Assembly: GCF_003353175.1 (NCBI RefSeq) | Contig: NZ_QHKS01000010.1 | Location: 124,001-188,000, forward strand | Direction: 5' to 3' | From: Paraburkholderia lacunae | GTDB lineage: Bacteria; Pseudomonadota; Gammaproteobacteria; Burkholderiales; Burkholderiaceae | DNA: 64,000 nt | Made by a program: the position numbers and the translations under genes | Shown here: positions 8,518 to 17,349 of the stretch, piece by piece | Position numbering within the stretch: the stretch's first letter is position 1 | How the letters are laid out: every line of letters starts with the position of its first letter | The notes under the pieces: generated by a model | Database searches by the model: none | The model's input: the letters and a program-made list of their open reading frames with translations, nothing else | Told to the model about the DNA's origin: nothing

Positions 8518-9327
8518 TTACTTCAACACGACCTTCACGTCGAAGTACTTTGCGGCGAAGCGGTCGATCGTGCCGTCCGCCTTCAGTTCCTTGAGCGCCT
8601 GGTTCAGCGCATCCTTCAGCGCCTTGTCGCCCTTGCGGATGCCGTAGCCCACGCCTGCGCCGAGCAGTTTCTCGTCGGCGACCGCCGGACCGGCGAATTC
8701 AAAACCGGCGCCTTGCGGCTTTTTCAGAAAACCCTTCGACGCGGCTTCCGCGTCCTGGAACGCGGCGTCGAGACGCCCCGAGGCAAGGTCGGCGTAGATC
8801 TGATCCTGCGTCTGATACGGCACGACGTCGACGCCGGCCGGCGCCCAGCGCGCCTTCGCGTACGCTTCCTGAATCGTGCCTTGCAGCACGCCGACGTGCT
8901 TGCCCTTCAGCGATGCCGGCGTCGGCAGCAGCCCGCTGCCCTTCTTCGCGATCATCTGATTCGGGATGGTGTAGATCGGATCGGTGAAGTCGACCGCCTG
9001 ACGGCGTTGGTCGGTGATCGTCATGTCCGAGTTGATCGCGTTGAACTTGCGCGCCTGCAGCGCCGGAATCAGGCCGTCGAACGCATTCTCGACCCACACG
9101 CATTTCGCCTTCAGCTTCGCACACACAGCGTTGCCGACATCGATATCGAAACCTTGCAGCTCGCCCGACGCCGACTTCGATTCGAACGGCGCATACGACG
9201 CCTCGACGCCGAAGCGCACTTCCTTGATATCCGCAGCCGACGCGGCGGCCGCCTGTGCGGTGCCTGCCGTTACCGTTGCCGCCGCGAACAGCGCGAGCGC
9301 AACCGTGTTTCGCCAATTCATCTTCAT
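8518..9327 (-). CDS. Periplasmic lysine/arginine/ornithine-type binding protein
   Basis: A 269-residue solute-binding protein of the HisJ/ArgT/AotJ family (SBP_bac_3 fold). Residues 1-26 form a signal peptide ending TAQA. The mature part opens VRFGVEASYAPFE and carries the family stretch GFDIDVGNAVCAKL, SDMTITDQRRQAVDFTDP and the GKHVGVLQGT hinge segment. It should deliver basic amino acids to a HisQMP-type transporter. The matching permease and ATPase genes are about 12 kb away at 19843-22152, so the transporter is split. The ATG at 9327 has GGA nine bases upstream. A strong hairpin follows the stop codon. Confidence 0.88.
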   Translation of the reverse strand: MKMNWRNTVALALFAAATVTAGTAQAAAASAADIKEVRFGVEASYAPFESKSASGELQGFDIDVGNAVCAKLKAKCVWVENAFDGLIPALQARKFNAINSDMTITDQRRQAVDFTDPIYTIPNQMIAKKGSGLLPTPASLKGKHVGVLQGTIQEAYAKARWAPAGVDVVPYQTQDQIYADLASGRLDAAFQDAEAASKGFLKKPQGAGFEFAGPAVADEKLLGAGVGYGIRKGDKALKDALNQALKELKADGTIDRFAAKYFDVKVVLK

Positions 9328-9595
9328 TACGGGTGTTCCTCTACGGTATCGAATAAGACGGAGCTGAATCTGGCAGGCATGATTGCCGCGCCAAAATTGC
9401 GATTCAAACTCGTGCGGCCGGTGTGGTGCAGCGCAACAGCCGCGAGGGCGCGATTGTACAGGCTTCGCAATGCATGCCTGGCTGGCGCGCGCGCCTGTGC
9501 CTCGCTCGTGCCTCGTTTGGCGAAGCCGGCACGACGCAGGTAAAGGTGCAATTTCGTGTCGCGTTCAGACAAACAAACGCGCGTCCCGATGCGCG

Positions 9596-10504
9596 TCAGA
9601 GCGCGCCGTCACCGGCCGCGAAAGCGCCGCTGAGCTGCTGCGACAGATGCGTATAGACCGCCGCGACATGCGGCAAATGACGCGATTCCGGATGCGCGAG
9701 CACCCAGACCTGCGATTCGGCTTCATCGAGCGGTGGGGTCAATTGCACGAGATCGTCGCGGCCTCGCGCGAGGAAGGTCGGAAAGATACCGACGCCGAAG
9801 CCGCGCGCCACGAGTTCGAACACCGCCATCACGCTATTGGTCCTGTAGCGCGGCTCGACGGTCGGGCAATGGCGCTTGCGCCACAGCACCGAAGGATGAT
9901 CGCCGAGCGAGCTATCCGGCGCCGCCCAGTCGCAGCGTGACAGCGCGTCGGCGTCGCTCGCGTGGATGCCGCTCCCCTTCGCGGCAAACACCGCGATACG
10001 CAATGGGCCCACATGTTTGCCGACCAGATGATCCGGCGCACGGCGCGTGGCGCGCACGGCGATATCGGCGTCGCGTTTGGTCAGGCTCGCCAGGCTGTTG
10101 GCGGCGGTCAGCTCGAACGACAACGCCGGGTGCAATGCCGCGAAATCGCGCAGAGCGGGCAGCACGAGGCCGTACAGCACGGTATCGGTGGTCGTGACGT
10201 GAACGCTGCCGGACACGCGGTCGCTGCTCGCCTGCACCGTCGAGCGCGCCGCCGCCAGTTCGCTTTCGATGCGCTCGGCGTGGCGCGCCAGTTGCGCGCC
10301 GAGCGGCGTTGCGCGATAACCGCTGCGCGAGCGTTCGAACAGACGTTGTCCGAGCCCGCGCTCGATCCGCTGCACGGAGCGGAAAATCGTCGACGCGTCG
10401 ATGCTCAGACGCTGCGCCGCTTCCGCCAGCGTGCCGGCGCGCACCAGCGCGAGGATGGTCTGGGTATCCGCCGAAGTCAGTTCGTATTGCGTTTTTGCAC
10501 GCAT
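9596..10504 (-). CDS. LysR family transcriptional regulator
   Basis: A 302-residue regulator with an N-terminal winged helix-turn-helix (LAEAAQRLSIDASTIFRSVQRIERGLGQRLFERS, about 20-55) and a C-terminal effector-binding domain (about 90-295). The recognition helix reads DASTIFRSVQRIE rather than the common QPALSRQI pattern. It is divergent from the glutathione S-transferase gene at 10631 with 126 bp between them, the usual LysR arrangement, so that gene is a plausible target. The inducer is unknown. Confidence 0.88.
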   Translation of the reverse strand: MRAKTQYELTSADTQTILALVRAGTLAEAAQRLSIDASTIFRSVQRIERGLGQRLFERSRSGYRATPLGAQLARHAERIESELAAARSTVQASSDRVSGSVHVTTTDTVLYGLVLPALRDFAALHPALSFELTAANSLASLTKRDADIAVRATRRAPDHLVGKHVGPLRIAVFAAKGSGIHASDADALSRCDWAAPDSSLGDHPSVLWRKRHCPTVEPRYRTNSVMAVFELVARGFGVGIFPTFLARGRDDLVQLTPPLDEAESQVWVLAHPESRHLPHVAAVYTHLSQQLSGAFAAGDGAL

Positions 10505-10630
10505 GGTTTGGCAAGCCGCCTGTTTATTCCGAATGCGATCCGGGCTACTTTTACCACATCGACTTGTCGGCCGACGAGCCTTGCCACCGGCGCATGCCGG
10601 GAATTCACACTCGTTTATAGCGGTGACACC

Positions 10631-11251
10631 ATGAAACTCTATTACTCGCCGAGCGCCTGCTCACTGGCCGTTCACATTGCCTTGCGCGAAGCGGAGCTCG
10701 ACTTCGAAACCATCAACGTCAACCTGCAAACGCACAAGCTCGCCAACGGCGACGACTACTACGCGATCTCGCCGCGCGGCTATGTGCCTCTCGTCGAATT
10801 CGCCGACGGCTCACGCCACACCGAAGGCGCCGCGCTGCTGCAATACATCGCCGATCTCGCGCCGGAGCACGCCTTGTTGCCGCCCGCCGGCTCGCCGCAA
10901 CGGCTCGCAGCGCTCGAATGGCTCACCTACATCAGCTCGGAACTGCACAAGACGTTCAGCCCGTGGCTTTGGCATCAGGAGACAGCCGAATCGACGAAAG
11001 CCGAATGCCGCGCGAAACTCGCCACGCGGTTCGGCGAACTCGACCGGGTGCTCTCTGAACGCAATTATCTGACCGGACAGTACTCGGTCGCCGATGCGTA
11101 TGCGTTCACGGTGTTGAGCTGGGCGCGGATGTTGTCGGTGGATTTGAGCGCGTATCCGCATCTGAGCGCGTATCTGGAGCGCGTCGCGGCGCGGCCGAAG
11201 GTGCGTGAAGCGATGATGGCGGAGGGATTAGTGAAGGCGAACGCCGCTTAA
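10631..11251 (+). CDS. gstA: Beta-class glutathione S-transferase (GstA/BphK-like)
   Basis: A 206-residue cytoplasmic enzyme opening MKLYYSPSACSLA, with Cys10 as the residue that binds glutathione in beta-class bacterial enzymes. SELHKTF near residue 105 carries the conserved second-domain histidine. The N-terminal thioredoxin-like domain spans about 1-80 and the helical domain about 87-200. Likely roles are conjugation or disulfide reduction in electrophile or oxidant defence. The open frame continues upstream, but the ATG at 10631 matches the family start exactly. A divergent LysR gene probably regulates it, and a large hairpin follows. Confidence 0.92.
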   Translation: MKLYYSPSACSLAVHIALREAELDFETINVNLQTHKLANGDDYYAISPRGYVPLVEFADGSRHTEGAALLQYIADLAPEHALLPPAGSPQRLAALEWLTYISSELHKTFSPWLWHQETAESTKAECRAKLATRFGELDRVLSERNYLTGQYSVADAYAFTVLSWARMLSVDLSAYPHLSAYLERVAARPKVREAMMAEGLVKANAA

Positions 11252-11265
11252 AGCTGCGCGAAGCG

Positions 11266-11316
11266 TGCATGGTGTGAGACGTCGCGAGTCAAGCGCGCAA
11301 TGTCTCACACCATGCA
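11266..11316. terminator. Bidirectional hairpin between gstA and astE
   Basis: Perfect 15-bp arms, TGCATGGTGTGAGAC at 11266-11280 and its complement at 11302-11316, flank a 21-base loop. The element lies between two convergent stop codons, so it can end both transcripts. There is no clear U-run. Confidence 0.65.
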
Positions 11317-11322
11317 ACGTGA

Positions 11323-12408
11323 CTACACCAGTCTGGACAGCGTGTCCTCGGTCGTCTCTACCACCATCAAACCGGCTCGCAAGCCCGGCTTGACCGTCGC
11401 GTTCGGAAACACAATGCGTTCCTCGTCGCGACGCACGACATACCGATAGTCGCCGTCACAGGCGAGCACCGTATCCTTCACGAACGGCGTGAAGTTCGGC
11501 ACGTCCGCTGCAACCCGCAGTTCGAATGCGTCGCTTTGCTTGGTGATCTGGTCGATCACAGTGAATGCACGCGGCAGCGCTGCGCTTGCAACACCCTTCC
11601 CACCACGCTTTGCACCACCCTTCGCACCGCTGGTACCGTCCAGCAGATGACGCAACGCTTCGTCCGCGCCGGCGAAGCGCGTCAGATCGTTCTGGCCAAA
11701 TGGACCTACCTTGCCGAGTTCCAGCGTACACGCCTCGGCGCGGCATGCATGCGCGGTGAAGTGCGAAAACGTATTGCCCTTGGTCGTGTGGAGCAGTACC
11801 GCGCTGATGCGCGCCTCGCCGAGCCACTCGAACATCGCGCGCGAAAACGGCTCGCCCGTATGCGGCAGCAGCGCAAACCGCTCGAACGCGGAGGCGCGGA
11901 TCGCCGTGTGCATGTCGATATGCCAGCGCGCGCCGCGTTCAGCCGATGCCGTCGCGAAGAACTGCGCCGCCGCGCGTTCCAACGCTGCGGCGCGCGGTGC
12001 TTCGTGGCTGTGCGGCACTTGCGCATGACGGCCGCTGAAGAGGCGGTTCAGATCGTCGTCGCGATAACGGCACGCATCGCGCATCGCATCGACGTTGCCG
12101 AGAATCACCAGCAAGCGGCACTTCAGCGCGGCGTCGCCTCGAGCGATATCGCGCACGAGATACGACAGCAGCTCGATCGGCGCGGTCTCGTCGCCGTGTA
12201 CGCCGGCCGATGCGAGAACGCTGCGTGTGCCCTCTTCCTGCAACGCGGGGTCCATTTGCAGAACCCCGTCATCGAGCCAGCGCCAGCGCACACCGTTCGC
12301 GCACATTCCTCGTGCGTCGTGCGCGGCGGGCCGCTTGCCCGCCAAGGTGTACGCAAGGAAATCGTCGAGCATCGAAGCCGCCATGCCCTGCTCAGCGCTG
12401 GAAGTCAT
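11323..12408 (-). CDS. astE: Succinylglutamate desuccinylase
   Basis: Last enzyme of the arginine succinyltransferase pathway, a zinc enzyme splitting N-succinylglutamate into succinate and glutamate. The 361 residues include the zinc-site blocks HGDETAP and DLNRLF and the family stretch DMHTA. It is longer than the roughly 320-residue enterobacterial enzyme, partly from a Gly/Lys-rich insert (GAKGGAKRGGKG) encoded by 12-bp repeats at 11592-11627. The ATG at 12408 overlaps the end of astB by 17 bp, indicating translational coupling. It is the distal gene of the operon and a large hairpin follows. Confidence 0.93.
   Translation of the reverse strand: MTSSAEQGMAASMLDDFLAYTLAGKRPAAHDARGMCANGVRWRWLDDGVLQMDPALQEEGTRSVLASAGVHGDETAPIELLSYLVRDIARGDAALKCRLLVILGNVDAMRDACRYRDDDLNRLFSGRHAQVPHSHEAPRAAALERAAAQFFATASAERGARWHIDMHTAIRASAFERFALLPHTGEPFSRAMFEWLGEARISAVLLHTTKGNTFSHFTAHACRAEACTLELGKVGPFGQNDLTRFAGADEALRHLLDGTSGAKGGAKRGGKGVASAALPRAFTVIDQITKQSDAFELRVAADVPNFTPFVKDTVLACDGDYRYVVRRDEERIVFPNATVKPGLRAGLMVVETTEDTLSRLV
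11592..11627. repeat. 12-bp coding repeat inside astE, three units
   Basis: Three units related to CACCCTTCGCAC lie in exact 12-bp phase. On the minus strand they encode the Gly/Lys-rich insert of AstE. Confidence 0.75.
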
Positions 12409-13732
12409 ACAGCGAACCCAGACCGAGAATCTGCGTCAGCTCGTCGAGCGCGGTGCGCGACTCGGCGAGCAACTGCGGATCGGTCAGATCGGCCGGCGCG
12501 AGACGGTCGCGGTAGTGCTTTTCGATCCACGTATCGAGGCGGCCGAACAGGTTGTCGTCGATCCACACACCGGGCGTCACCGCTGCGCGCTCCGCATCGC
12601 TCAGCACCACACGCAAGCGCAAACAGGCCGGGCCGCCGCCGTTTTTCATGCTTTCGCGCAAATCGAACACGAGCACGTCGTCGATCGGGCCGGTATGCGA
12701 AGTCAGGTCGTCCAGATATGCAGCGACACGTGCGTTCTCGCGGCATTCCTGTGGCACCACCAGCACCTGCTTGCCGTCCGGGCGCGTCAGCAACTGGCTG
12801 TTGAACAGATACGACGTGACGGCATCGGACACGCTCACCTGGGCGTCCGGTACCTCGATCACACGGAACTCGGTTTTCAGCGCCGACAGCTTCGAGCGCA
12901 GTTCGTCGTACACCGCGTTCTGATCGACAAACGCGAGTTGATGGCAGAACAGCGTGTTGCGATTGCCGACCGCGATCACGTCGTTATGGAACACGCCCGC
13001 GTCGATCACATCGGGGTTTTGCAGCGCGTACACCGTGGCCGCTTCTTCGAGACCATGACGGTGTGCGACCGCGCGGCTCGCCTCGAAGGTTTGCCGTGCC
13101 GGGAAGCGCTTCGGCTCCGGTCCGCGGCGATACTCGCTGCGGCCGTACACGAAGAATTCGACGCCGCGTGTGCCGTATTCCGCGCAAAAACGCGTGTGGT
13201 TCGCCGCGCCTTCGTCGCCGAGCGCGGGGGTGCCGGGCAAGGCTTCGTGCACCGCGAAACGGTCGGCATCGCTGAAGATCGCGCGCAAGGTGCGGCGCGT
13301 CGATTCGTGTTCGATCGCGCGATGCAGCTTGCTGCACAGATTGGCCGGCGTGAAATGCACGCGGCCGTCGTGCGTATCGGCCGAGGGGCTGACGGTCGCC
13401 GCATTCGCGGTCCACATCGCCGAAGCCGAACTCGCGGCGGCCAGCAACTCGGGCGCGTCTTTGGCAACGCGAGCGATCACCGTTGCGTCGTCGCCGGAAA
13501 AGCCGAGTTCGCGCAACAGGCGCATCGACGGACGTTCCTGCGGCGGCAGCACGCCTTGATGAAAACCGAGGTCGGCCAGCTGCTTCATCTTGCGCAGACC
13601 CTGTTTGGCCGCCGCTTTCGGATTCGCAATCGACTTCTCGTTGTTCTGCGACGCGACGTTGCCGAACGAGAGTCCTGCGTAGTTGTGGGTCGGGCCGACC
13701 AGGCCGTCGAAATTGGCTTCAGTGGCTTGCAT
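12392..13732 (-). CDS. astB: N-succinylarginine dihydrolase
   Basis: Second step of the pathway: hydrolysis of N-succinylarginine to N-succinylornithine, ammonia and carbon dioxide. The 446-residue length matches the family. The opening EANFDGLVGPTHNYAGLSFGN is highly characteristic. The protein belongs to the amidinotransferase (pentein) fold, with the late block MKNGGGPACLRLRV typical of AstB. The ATG at 13732 is nine bases after the astD stop, and the gene overlaps astE, so it is in mid-operon. Confidence 0.97.
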   Translation of the reverse strand: MQATEANFDGLVGPTHNYAGLSFGNVASQNNEKSIANPKAAAKQGLRKMKQLADLGFHQGVLPPQERPSMRLLRELGFSGDDATVIARVAKDAPELLAAASSASAMWTANAATVSPSADTHDGRVHFTPANLCSKLHRAIEHESTRRTLRAIFSDADRFAVHEALPGTPALGDEGAANHTRFCAEYGTRGVEFFVYGRSEYRRGPEPKRFPARQTFEASRAVAHRHGLEEAATVYALQNPDVIDAGVFHNDVIAVGNRNTLFCHQLAFVDQNAVYDELRSKLSALKTEFRVIEVPDAQVSVSDAVTSYLFNSQLLTRPDGKQVLVVPQECRENARVAAYLDDLTSHTGPIDDVLVFDLRESMKNGGGPACLRLRVVLSDAERAAVTPGVWIDDNLFGRLDTWIEKHYRDRLAPADLTDPQLLAESRTALDELTQILGLGSLYDFQR

Positions 13733-13741
13733 CGTCGATCC

Positions 13742-15205
13742 TCAGAATTGAAGGCCCGGCGAAACGCTCGCGGGCATTTGCAGTTGCGCGCTTTCGACGG
13801 AAGCCATCGGATACGCGCAGTAGTCGGCGGCGTAGTACGCGCTCGGCCGGTGATTGCCGGAACGGCCCGGACCGCCGAACGGCGCGCCCGACGACGCACC
13901 GTTGGTCGGCCGGTTCCAGTTGACGATGCCGGCGCGGATGGTGCGCTGGAAATGTGTCCACAGTGCTTCGTCGTCGGCCAGCAGGCCCGCGGACAGGCCG
14001 AATTCGGTGTCGTTGGCCTGTTCCAGCGCTTCGTCGAAGCTGCCGTAGCGAATGATCTGCGCCAACGGCCCGAAATGCTCTTCGTCCGGCAAGTCCTGCA
14101 CGCCGGTCACGTCGAGAATCGCCGGGCTCACGAAACCGAGTTGCGGATCGCGCTGCTCCATCGTCAGCAACGACTTCGCGCCGTCGGCCAGCAGGCGTTC
14201 CTGGGCCGCGACCAGACGCGACGCCGCCCGCGCGGAAATCACCGCGCCCATGAACGGCTGCGGATCGGCGTTGTATTCGCCGACGCTGATGCGCGACGTG
14301 ACCTCGGTGAGGCGTTCGATAAAGCGGTCGCCGAACGCATCGTTCGGCACGAAAATGCGCCGCGCGCAGGTGCAACGCTGCCCCGCCGACAGAAACGCCG
14401 ACTGGATCGTGTGATGCACGGCGGCGTCGAGATCGGCCACCGGCCCGATCACGAGCGGATTGTTGCCGCCCATTTCCAGCGCCAGCACGATTTCCGGACG
14501 GCCGCCGAACTGCTTGTGCAGCAACGTTCCGGTATCCGAACTACCGGTGAAGAACAGGCCGTCGATCTGCCGATGGTTCGCGAGCGCAATGCCGGTTTCT
14601 TTCTCGCCTTGCACGAGGTTCAGCACGCCCGCGGGCAGGCCGGCATCGCGCCAGATCTGCACGGTGACCGCGGCCACGCCCGGTGCGAGTTCGGACGGCT
14701 TGAACACCACCGCGTTACCGGCGATCAGCGCCGGCACGATATGCCCGTTCGGCAAGTGTCCAGGGAAGTTATACGGCCCGAACACCGCGACCACGCCATG
14801 CGGACGATGCCGCAACACGGCCGTGCCGTCCGCCATCGCCGAGCGCTTTTCGCCGGTGCGCTCGTTGTAAGCCTGAATCGAGATCTCGACCTTCGCCGCC
14901 ATCGAAGCCGCTTCCGTGCGTGCTTCCCACAGCGGCTTGCCGGTCTCGCGGCCGATCGCTTCGGCCAGCGCTTCCTTGCGCTCGGTCACGAGCGCAGCAA
15001 AGCGGCGCACCACGCCGCAACGCTCGTCGAGGCTGAACGCCGACCACGCCGCGAACGCACGGCGGGCGCTGCGCACCGCGCGGTCGACGTCATCCGCCGA
15101 CGCGCTATTGCCTTCCCAAACCGTCGCGCCCGTACCGGGGTTGCGCGACGCGAATGCGGGTCCTGTGCCGGCGGCCCATTCGCCGTCGATGAAAAGCTCG
15201 CTCAT
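13742..15205 (-). CDS. astD: N-succinylglutamate 5-semialdehyde dehydrogenase
   Basis: A 487-residue aldehyde dehydrogenase that oxidises succinylglutamate semialdehyde with NAD. The catalytic cysteine is Cys278 in SAGQRCTC and the general base is Glu244 in LALEMGGNNP. The nucleotide-binding loop reads FFTGSSDTG. The opening MSELFIDGEW is typical of AstD. I use the ATG at 15205. Another ATG at 15211 overlaps the stop of the upstream gene as ATGA and would add two residues. It lies between aruG and astB in the order known from the Pseudomonas aru operon. Confidence 0.96.
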   Translation of the reverse strand: MSELFIDGEWAAGTGPAFASRNPGTGATVWEGNSASADDVDRAVRSARRAFAAWSAFSLDERCGVVRRFAALVTERKEALAEAIGRETGKPLWEARTEAASMAAKVEISIQAYNERTGEKRSAMADGTAVLRHRPHGVVAVFGPYNFPGHLPNGHIVPALIAGNAVVFKPSELAPGVAAVTVQIWRDAGLPAGVLNLVQGEKETGIALANHRQIDGLFFTGSSDTGTLLHKQFGGRPEIVLALEMGGNNPLVIGPVADLDAAVHHTIQSAFLSAGQRCTCARRIFVPNDAFGDRFIERLTEVTSRISVGEYNADPQPFMGAVISARAASRLVAAQERLLADGAKSLLTMEQRDPQLGFVSPAILDVTGVQDLPDEEHFGPLAQIIRYGSFDEALEQANDTEFGLSAGLLADDEALWTHFQRTIRAGIVNWNRPTNGASSGAPFGGPGRSGNHRPSAYYAADYCAYPMASVESAQLQMPASVSPGLQF

Positions 15206-15207
15206 GA

Positions 15208-16239
15208 TCATCCTTGTTTGTGTTTCAACGGCAGCACCCGCACCGGGGCGCCTGCCTTGACGTCGAGTGCGGCAGCTTCCGCGGCGCTCAACCGGAACAC
15301 GCCGTTTTCCGGCACACCCGCGGCCACGCCCACGCGAAAATCGCCCAGCGACGTATTCGACACCATCGATTTCGGCCCATCCGCCGGCGCATTCGACGCG
15401 CCGATCTCGACCGGCACCACCACGCTTTCGCGCACGGTGCGCAAGTCGGCAATATGGCATTCGAGCACCGGACCCGCGTCGAAGATATCGACGTGATTCT
15501 CGTAGCGCAGCCCTTCCGCCTCGAGCATGCGGCGCGCCGGAATCGTATCGCTATGCGTGAGGCCCACGCATTGCTGCGCCTCTTCCGGCAACAGCTCCAC
15601 ATACACCGGATAGCGCGGCATCAGTTCGGCGAGAAACGCCTTGCGGCCGTGCGAGCTCAGATAGTCCGCCGCGTTGAAATCGATCTGGTAGAAATGCGAG
15701 CCGACCGCGCGCCAGAACGGCGAGGTGCCGTCCGCGTCGAAATGGCCGCGCAGTTCCGCGCACAGACGTTCCGGAAAGCGCTCACGAAATTGCGCGAGAA
15801 ACATGAAGCGCGAACGCGACAGCAAACCGCCGACACCGCTCGAGCGGTGACGCGGGCTCAGGAACAGCGAGCACACTTCGGCATAACCCGTCAGATCATG
15901 CGAGATGTTCAGCGCGCGCATGCGCGTCCAGATGCCGAGGTCCTGGCTCGCGTGCACCACGGTGCTCACGCGATAGTTGTAAAACGGCTGCTCGAGGCCC
16001 ACCGCGGTTTCGATGCCGCAGACGCCCGCCACGTCGCCGGTCTCGGTGTCTTCCATCACGAAGAAGTAACCCGCTTCGTGCGGCGCGGCCTTGTCTTCCA
16101 TCGTGCGGCGCGCGCGTTCGACGCGTGCCGCGAGCGCCTCGCGATCCGGCTTGAAGGTGGTGAGACCGGGGCCGGTCTCCTGGGCGAGCGCCATCAGCGC
16201 GTCCACATCGCCCCGTTGCACAACGCGAACGACGATCAT
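15208..16239 (-). CDS. aruG: Arginine N-succinyltransferase, second subunit (AruG-type)
   Basis: One of two related subunits that transfer succinyl from succinyl-CoA to the alpha-amino group of arginine. The 343-residue protein has the AstA family fold, a GNAT relative. It starts MIVVRVVQRGDVDALMALA and contains LFLSPRHRSSGVGGLLSRSR, FDAGPVLEC and a C-terminal domain ending in PVRVLPLK. Its start overlaps the stop of the preceding subunit gene as ATGA, so the two are coupled. Assignment as AruG rather than AruF follows gene order (C-F-G-D-B-E). Confidence 0.93.
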   Translation of the reverse strand: MIVVRVVQRGDVDALMALAQETGPGLTTFKPDREALAARVERARRTMEDKAAPHEAGYFFVMEDTETGDVAGVCGIETAVGLEQPFYNYRVSTVVHASQDLGIWTRMRALNISHDLTGYAEVCSLFLSPRHRSSGVGGLLSRSRFMFLAQFRERFPERLCAELRGHFDADGTSPFWRAVGSHFYQIDFNAADYLSSHGRKAFLAELMPRYPVYVELLPEEAQQCVGLTHSDTIPARRMLEAEGLRYENHVDIFDAGPVLECHIADLRTVRESVVVPVEIGASNAPADGPKSMVSNTSLGDFRVGVAAGVPENGVFRLSAAEAAALDVKAGAPVRVLPLKHKQG

Positions 16240-17297
16240 TGTGCGTCTCCCGAAGATTCTTCCTGATACGGCTGGTGCAGCGGCACGCAGCGCACCGCGT
16301 CGCCCTCCTGCACGCCGAGCGCGGCGCGCGCCGCGTGCGGCAACGGTGCGCCGGCTTCCTTGCCGGCCGCCAGTTCGCCCAGCACGCAGCGGAATTCGCC
16401 GCCGGCGGCGTTATGCGCGATCAGATACGTCGAACCGTCCGCTGCCGCGCCGGCTTCATGCACCGCACGCGTTTCGTTACGGGTCACGCAGGCGCTGCGA
16501 TCCACCTGGGCGGTCAGCACCGGACCGGCGTCGAAGATATCGACGTATCGGTCGGTCTCGAAGCCTTCTTCAAGATGAATTTCATACGCGAGCAGCGCCT
16601 TCGAATCCGGCTCGCCGAGCACGCGCTGCGCCGCTTCCGGCAGCAACGGCACGTACACCGGATAGGTCGGCATGACTTCCGCGATAAAGGTACGGCTGCG
16701 GCCGCCCGATTCGATTTCGATGTCGGCGAAGTTGCGGCCGAAGAACTTGCGCCCCACCGCTTCCCAGAACGGCGACACGCCCGCGTCGTCGGTGACGCCG
16801 AGCAGCAGCGAGAACACCTCGGACGTGAAGCGCTTGCGATTGGCGGCGATGTACATCATCCGCGCCCGCGACATCAGATGCGCGGCCGCATCGCCACGCA
16901 GCGAAGGATCGATGTAGTAGCCCGCAAGGCGGCTCTTGCCGGTCAATTCATGCGACATGGTCAGCGCGTGAATCTTGCGGTTCACGTGCAGCTCGCGCGA
17001 CGCATGAATCAGTGCGTCGTTGCGAAACGCGTAGAACGGGTCCGAATAGCCGGCCGCCGCGACGATGCTCGCCGTACCCATCAACTTGCCGCTTTCCGCG
17101 TCCTCGAGCACGAACAGATAGAACTCCTCGCCCGGAAAATCGACGTCCGCGCGAAACGAGTCCTCCGACAACGCGACGCGCGCTTCGAGCGCACGGCGGT
17201 CGTGCGGCAGCGAATGCAGCACCGGTTGCGCGGTGCGCGCCATGTGTTCGAGCGCATCGAGATCGGCGAGGCGGCCGGGGCGTACGAAGAGCATCAT
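16236..17297 (-). CDS. aruF: Arginine/ornithine N-succinyltransferase, first subunit (AruF-type)
   Basis: First subunit gene of the arginine succinyltransferase, 353 residues, homologous to its downstream neighbour. The opening MLFVRPGRLADLDALEHMA and the motifs YYIDPSLRGDAAAHLMSRAR and VDIFDAGPVLTAQ are those of the family. In Pseudomonas the F and G subunits form one complex, and the ATGA overlap here suggests balanced synthesis. Two ATG codons lie in tandem at 17297 and 17294. The first follows an AGGAACG ribosome binding site. Confidence 0.93.
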   Translation of the reverse strand: MMLFVRPGRLADLDALEHMARTAQPVLHSLPHDRRALEARVALSEDSFRADVDFPGEEFYLFVLEDAESGKLMGTASIVAAAGYSDPFYAFRNDALIHASRELHVNRKIHALTMSHELTGKSRLAGYYIDPSLRGDAAAHLMSRARMMYIAANRKRFTSEVFSLLLGVTDDAGVSPFWEAVGRKFFGRNFADIEIESGGRSRTFIAEVMPTYPVYVPLLPEAAQRVLGEPDSKALLAYEIHLEEGFETDRYVDIFDAGPVLTAQVDRSACVTRNETRAVHEAGAAADGSTYLIAHNAAGGEFRCVLGELAAGKEAGAPLPHAARAALGVQEGDAVRCVPLHQPYQEESSGDAQ

Positions 17298-17349
17298 CGT
17301 TCCTGTTGAATGGGGCGCATGAATCGGGGTGGCAACTCGATGCGGCAAC

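Noticed and set aside
9557..9572. TGTCGC-N8-AA, similar to a Pseudomonas ArgR half-site, upstream of the binding-protein gene
   Set aside because: Only one half-site, on the opposite strand and about 230 bp from the start, with no second copy at the expected spacing.
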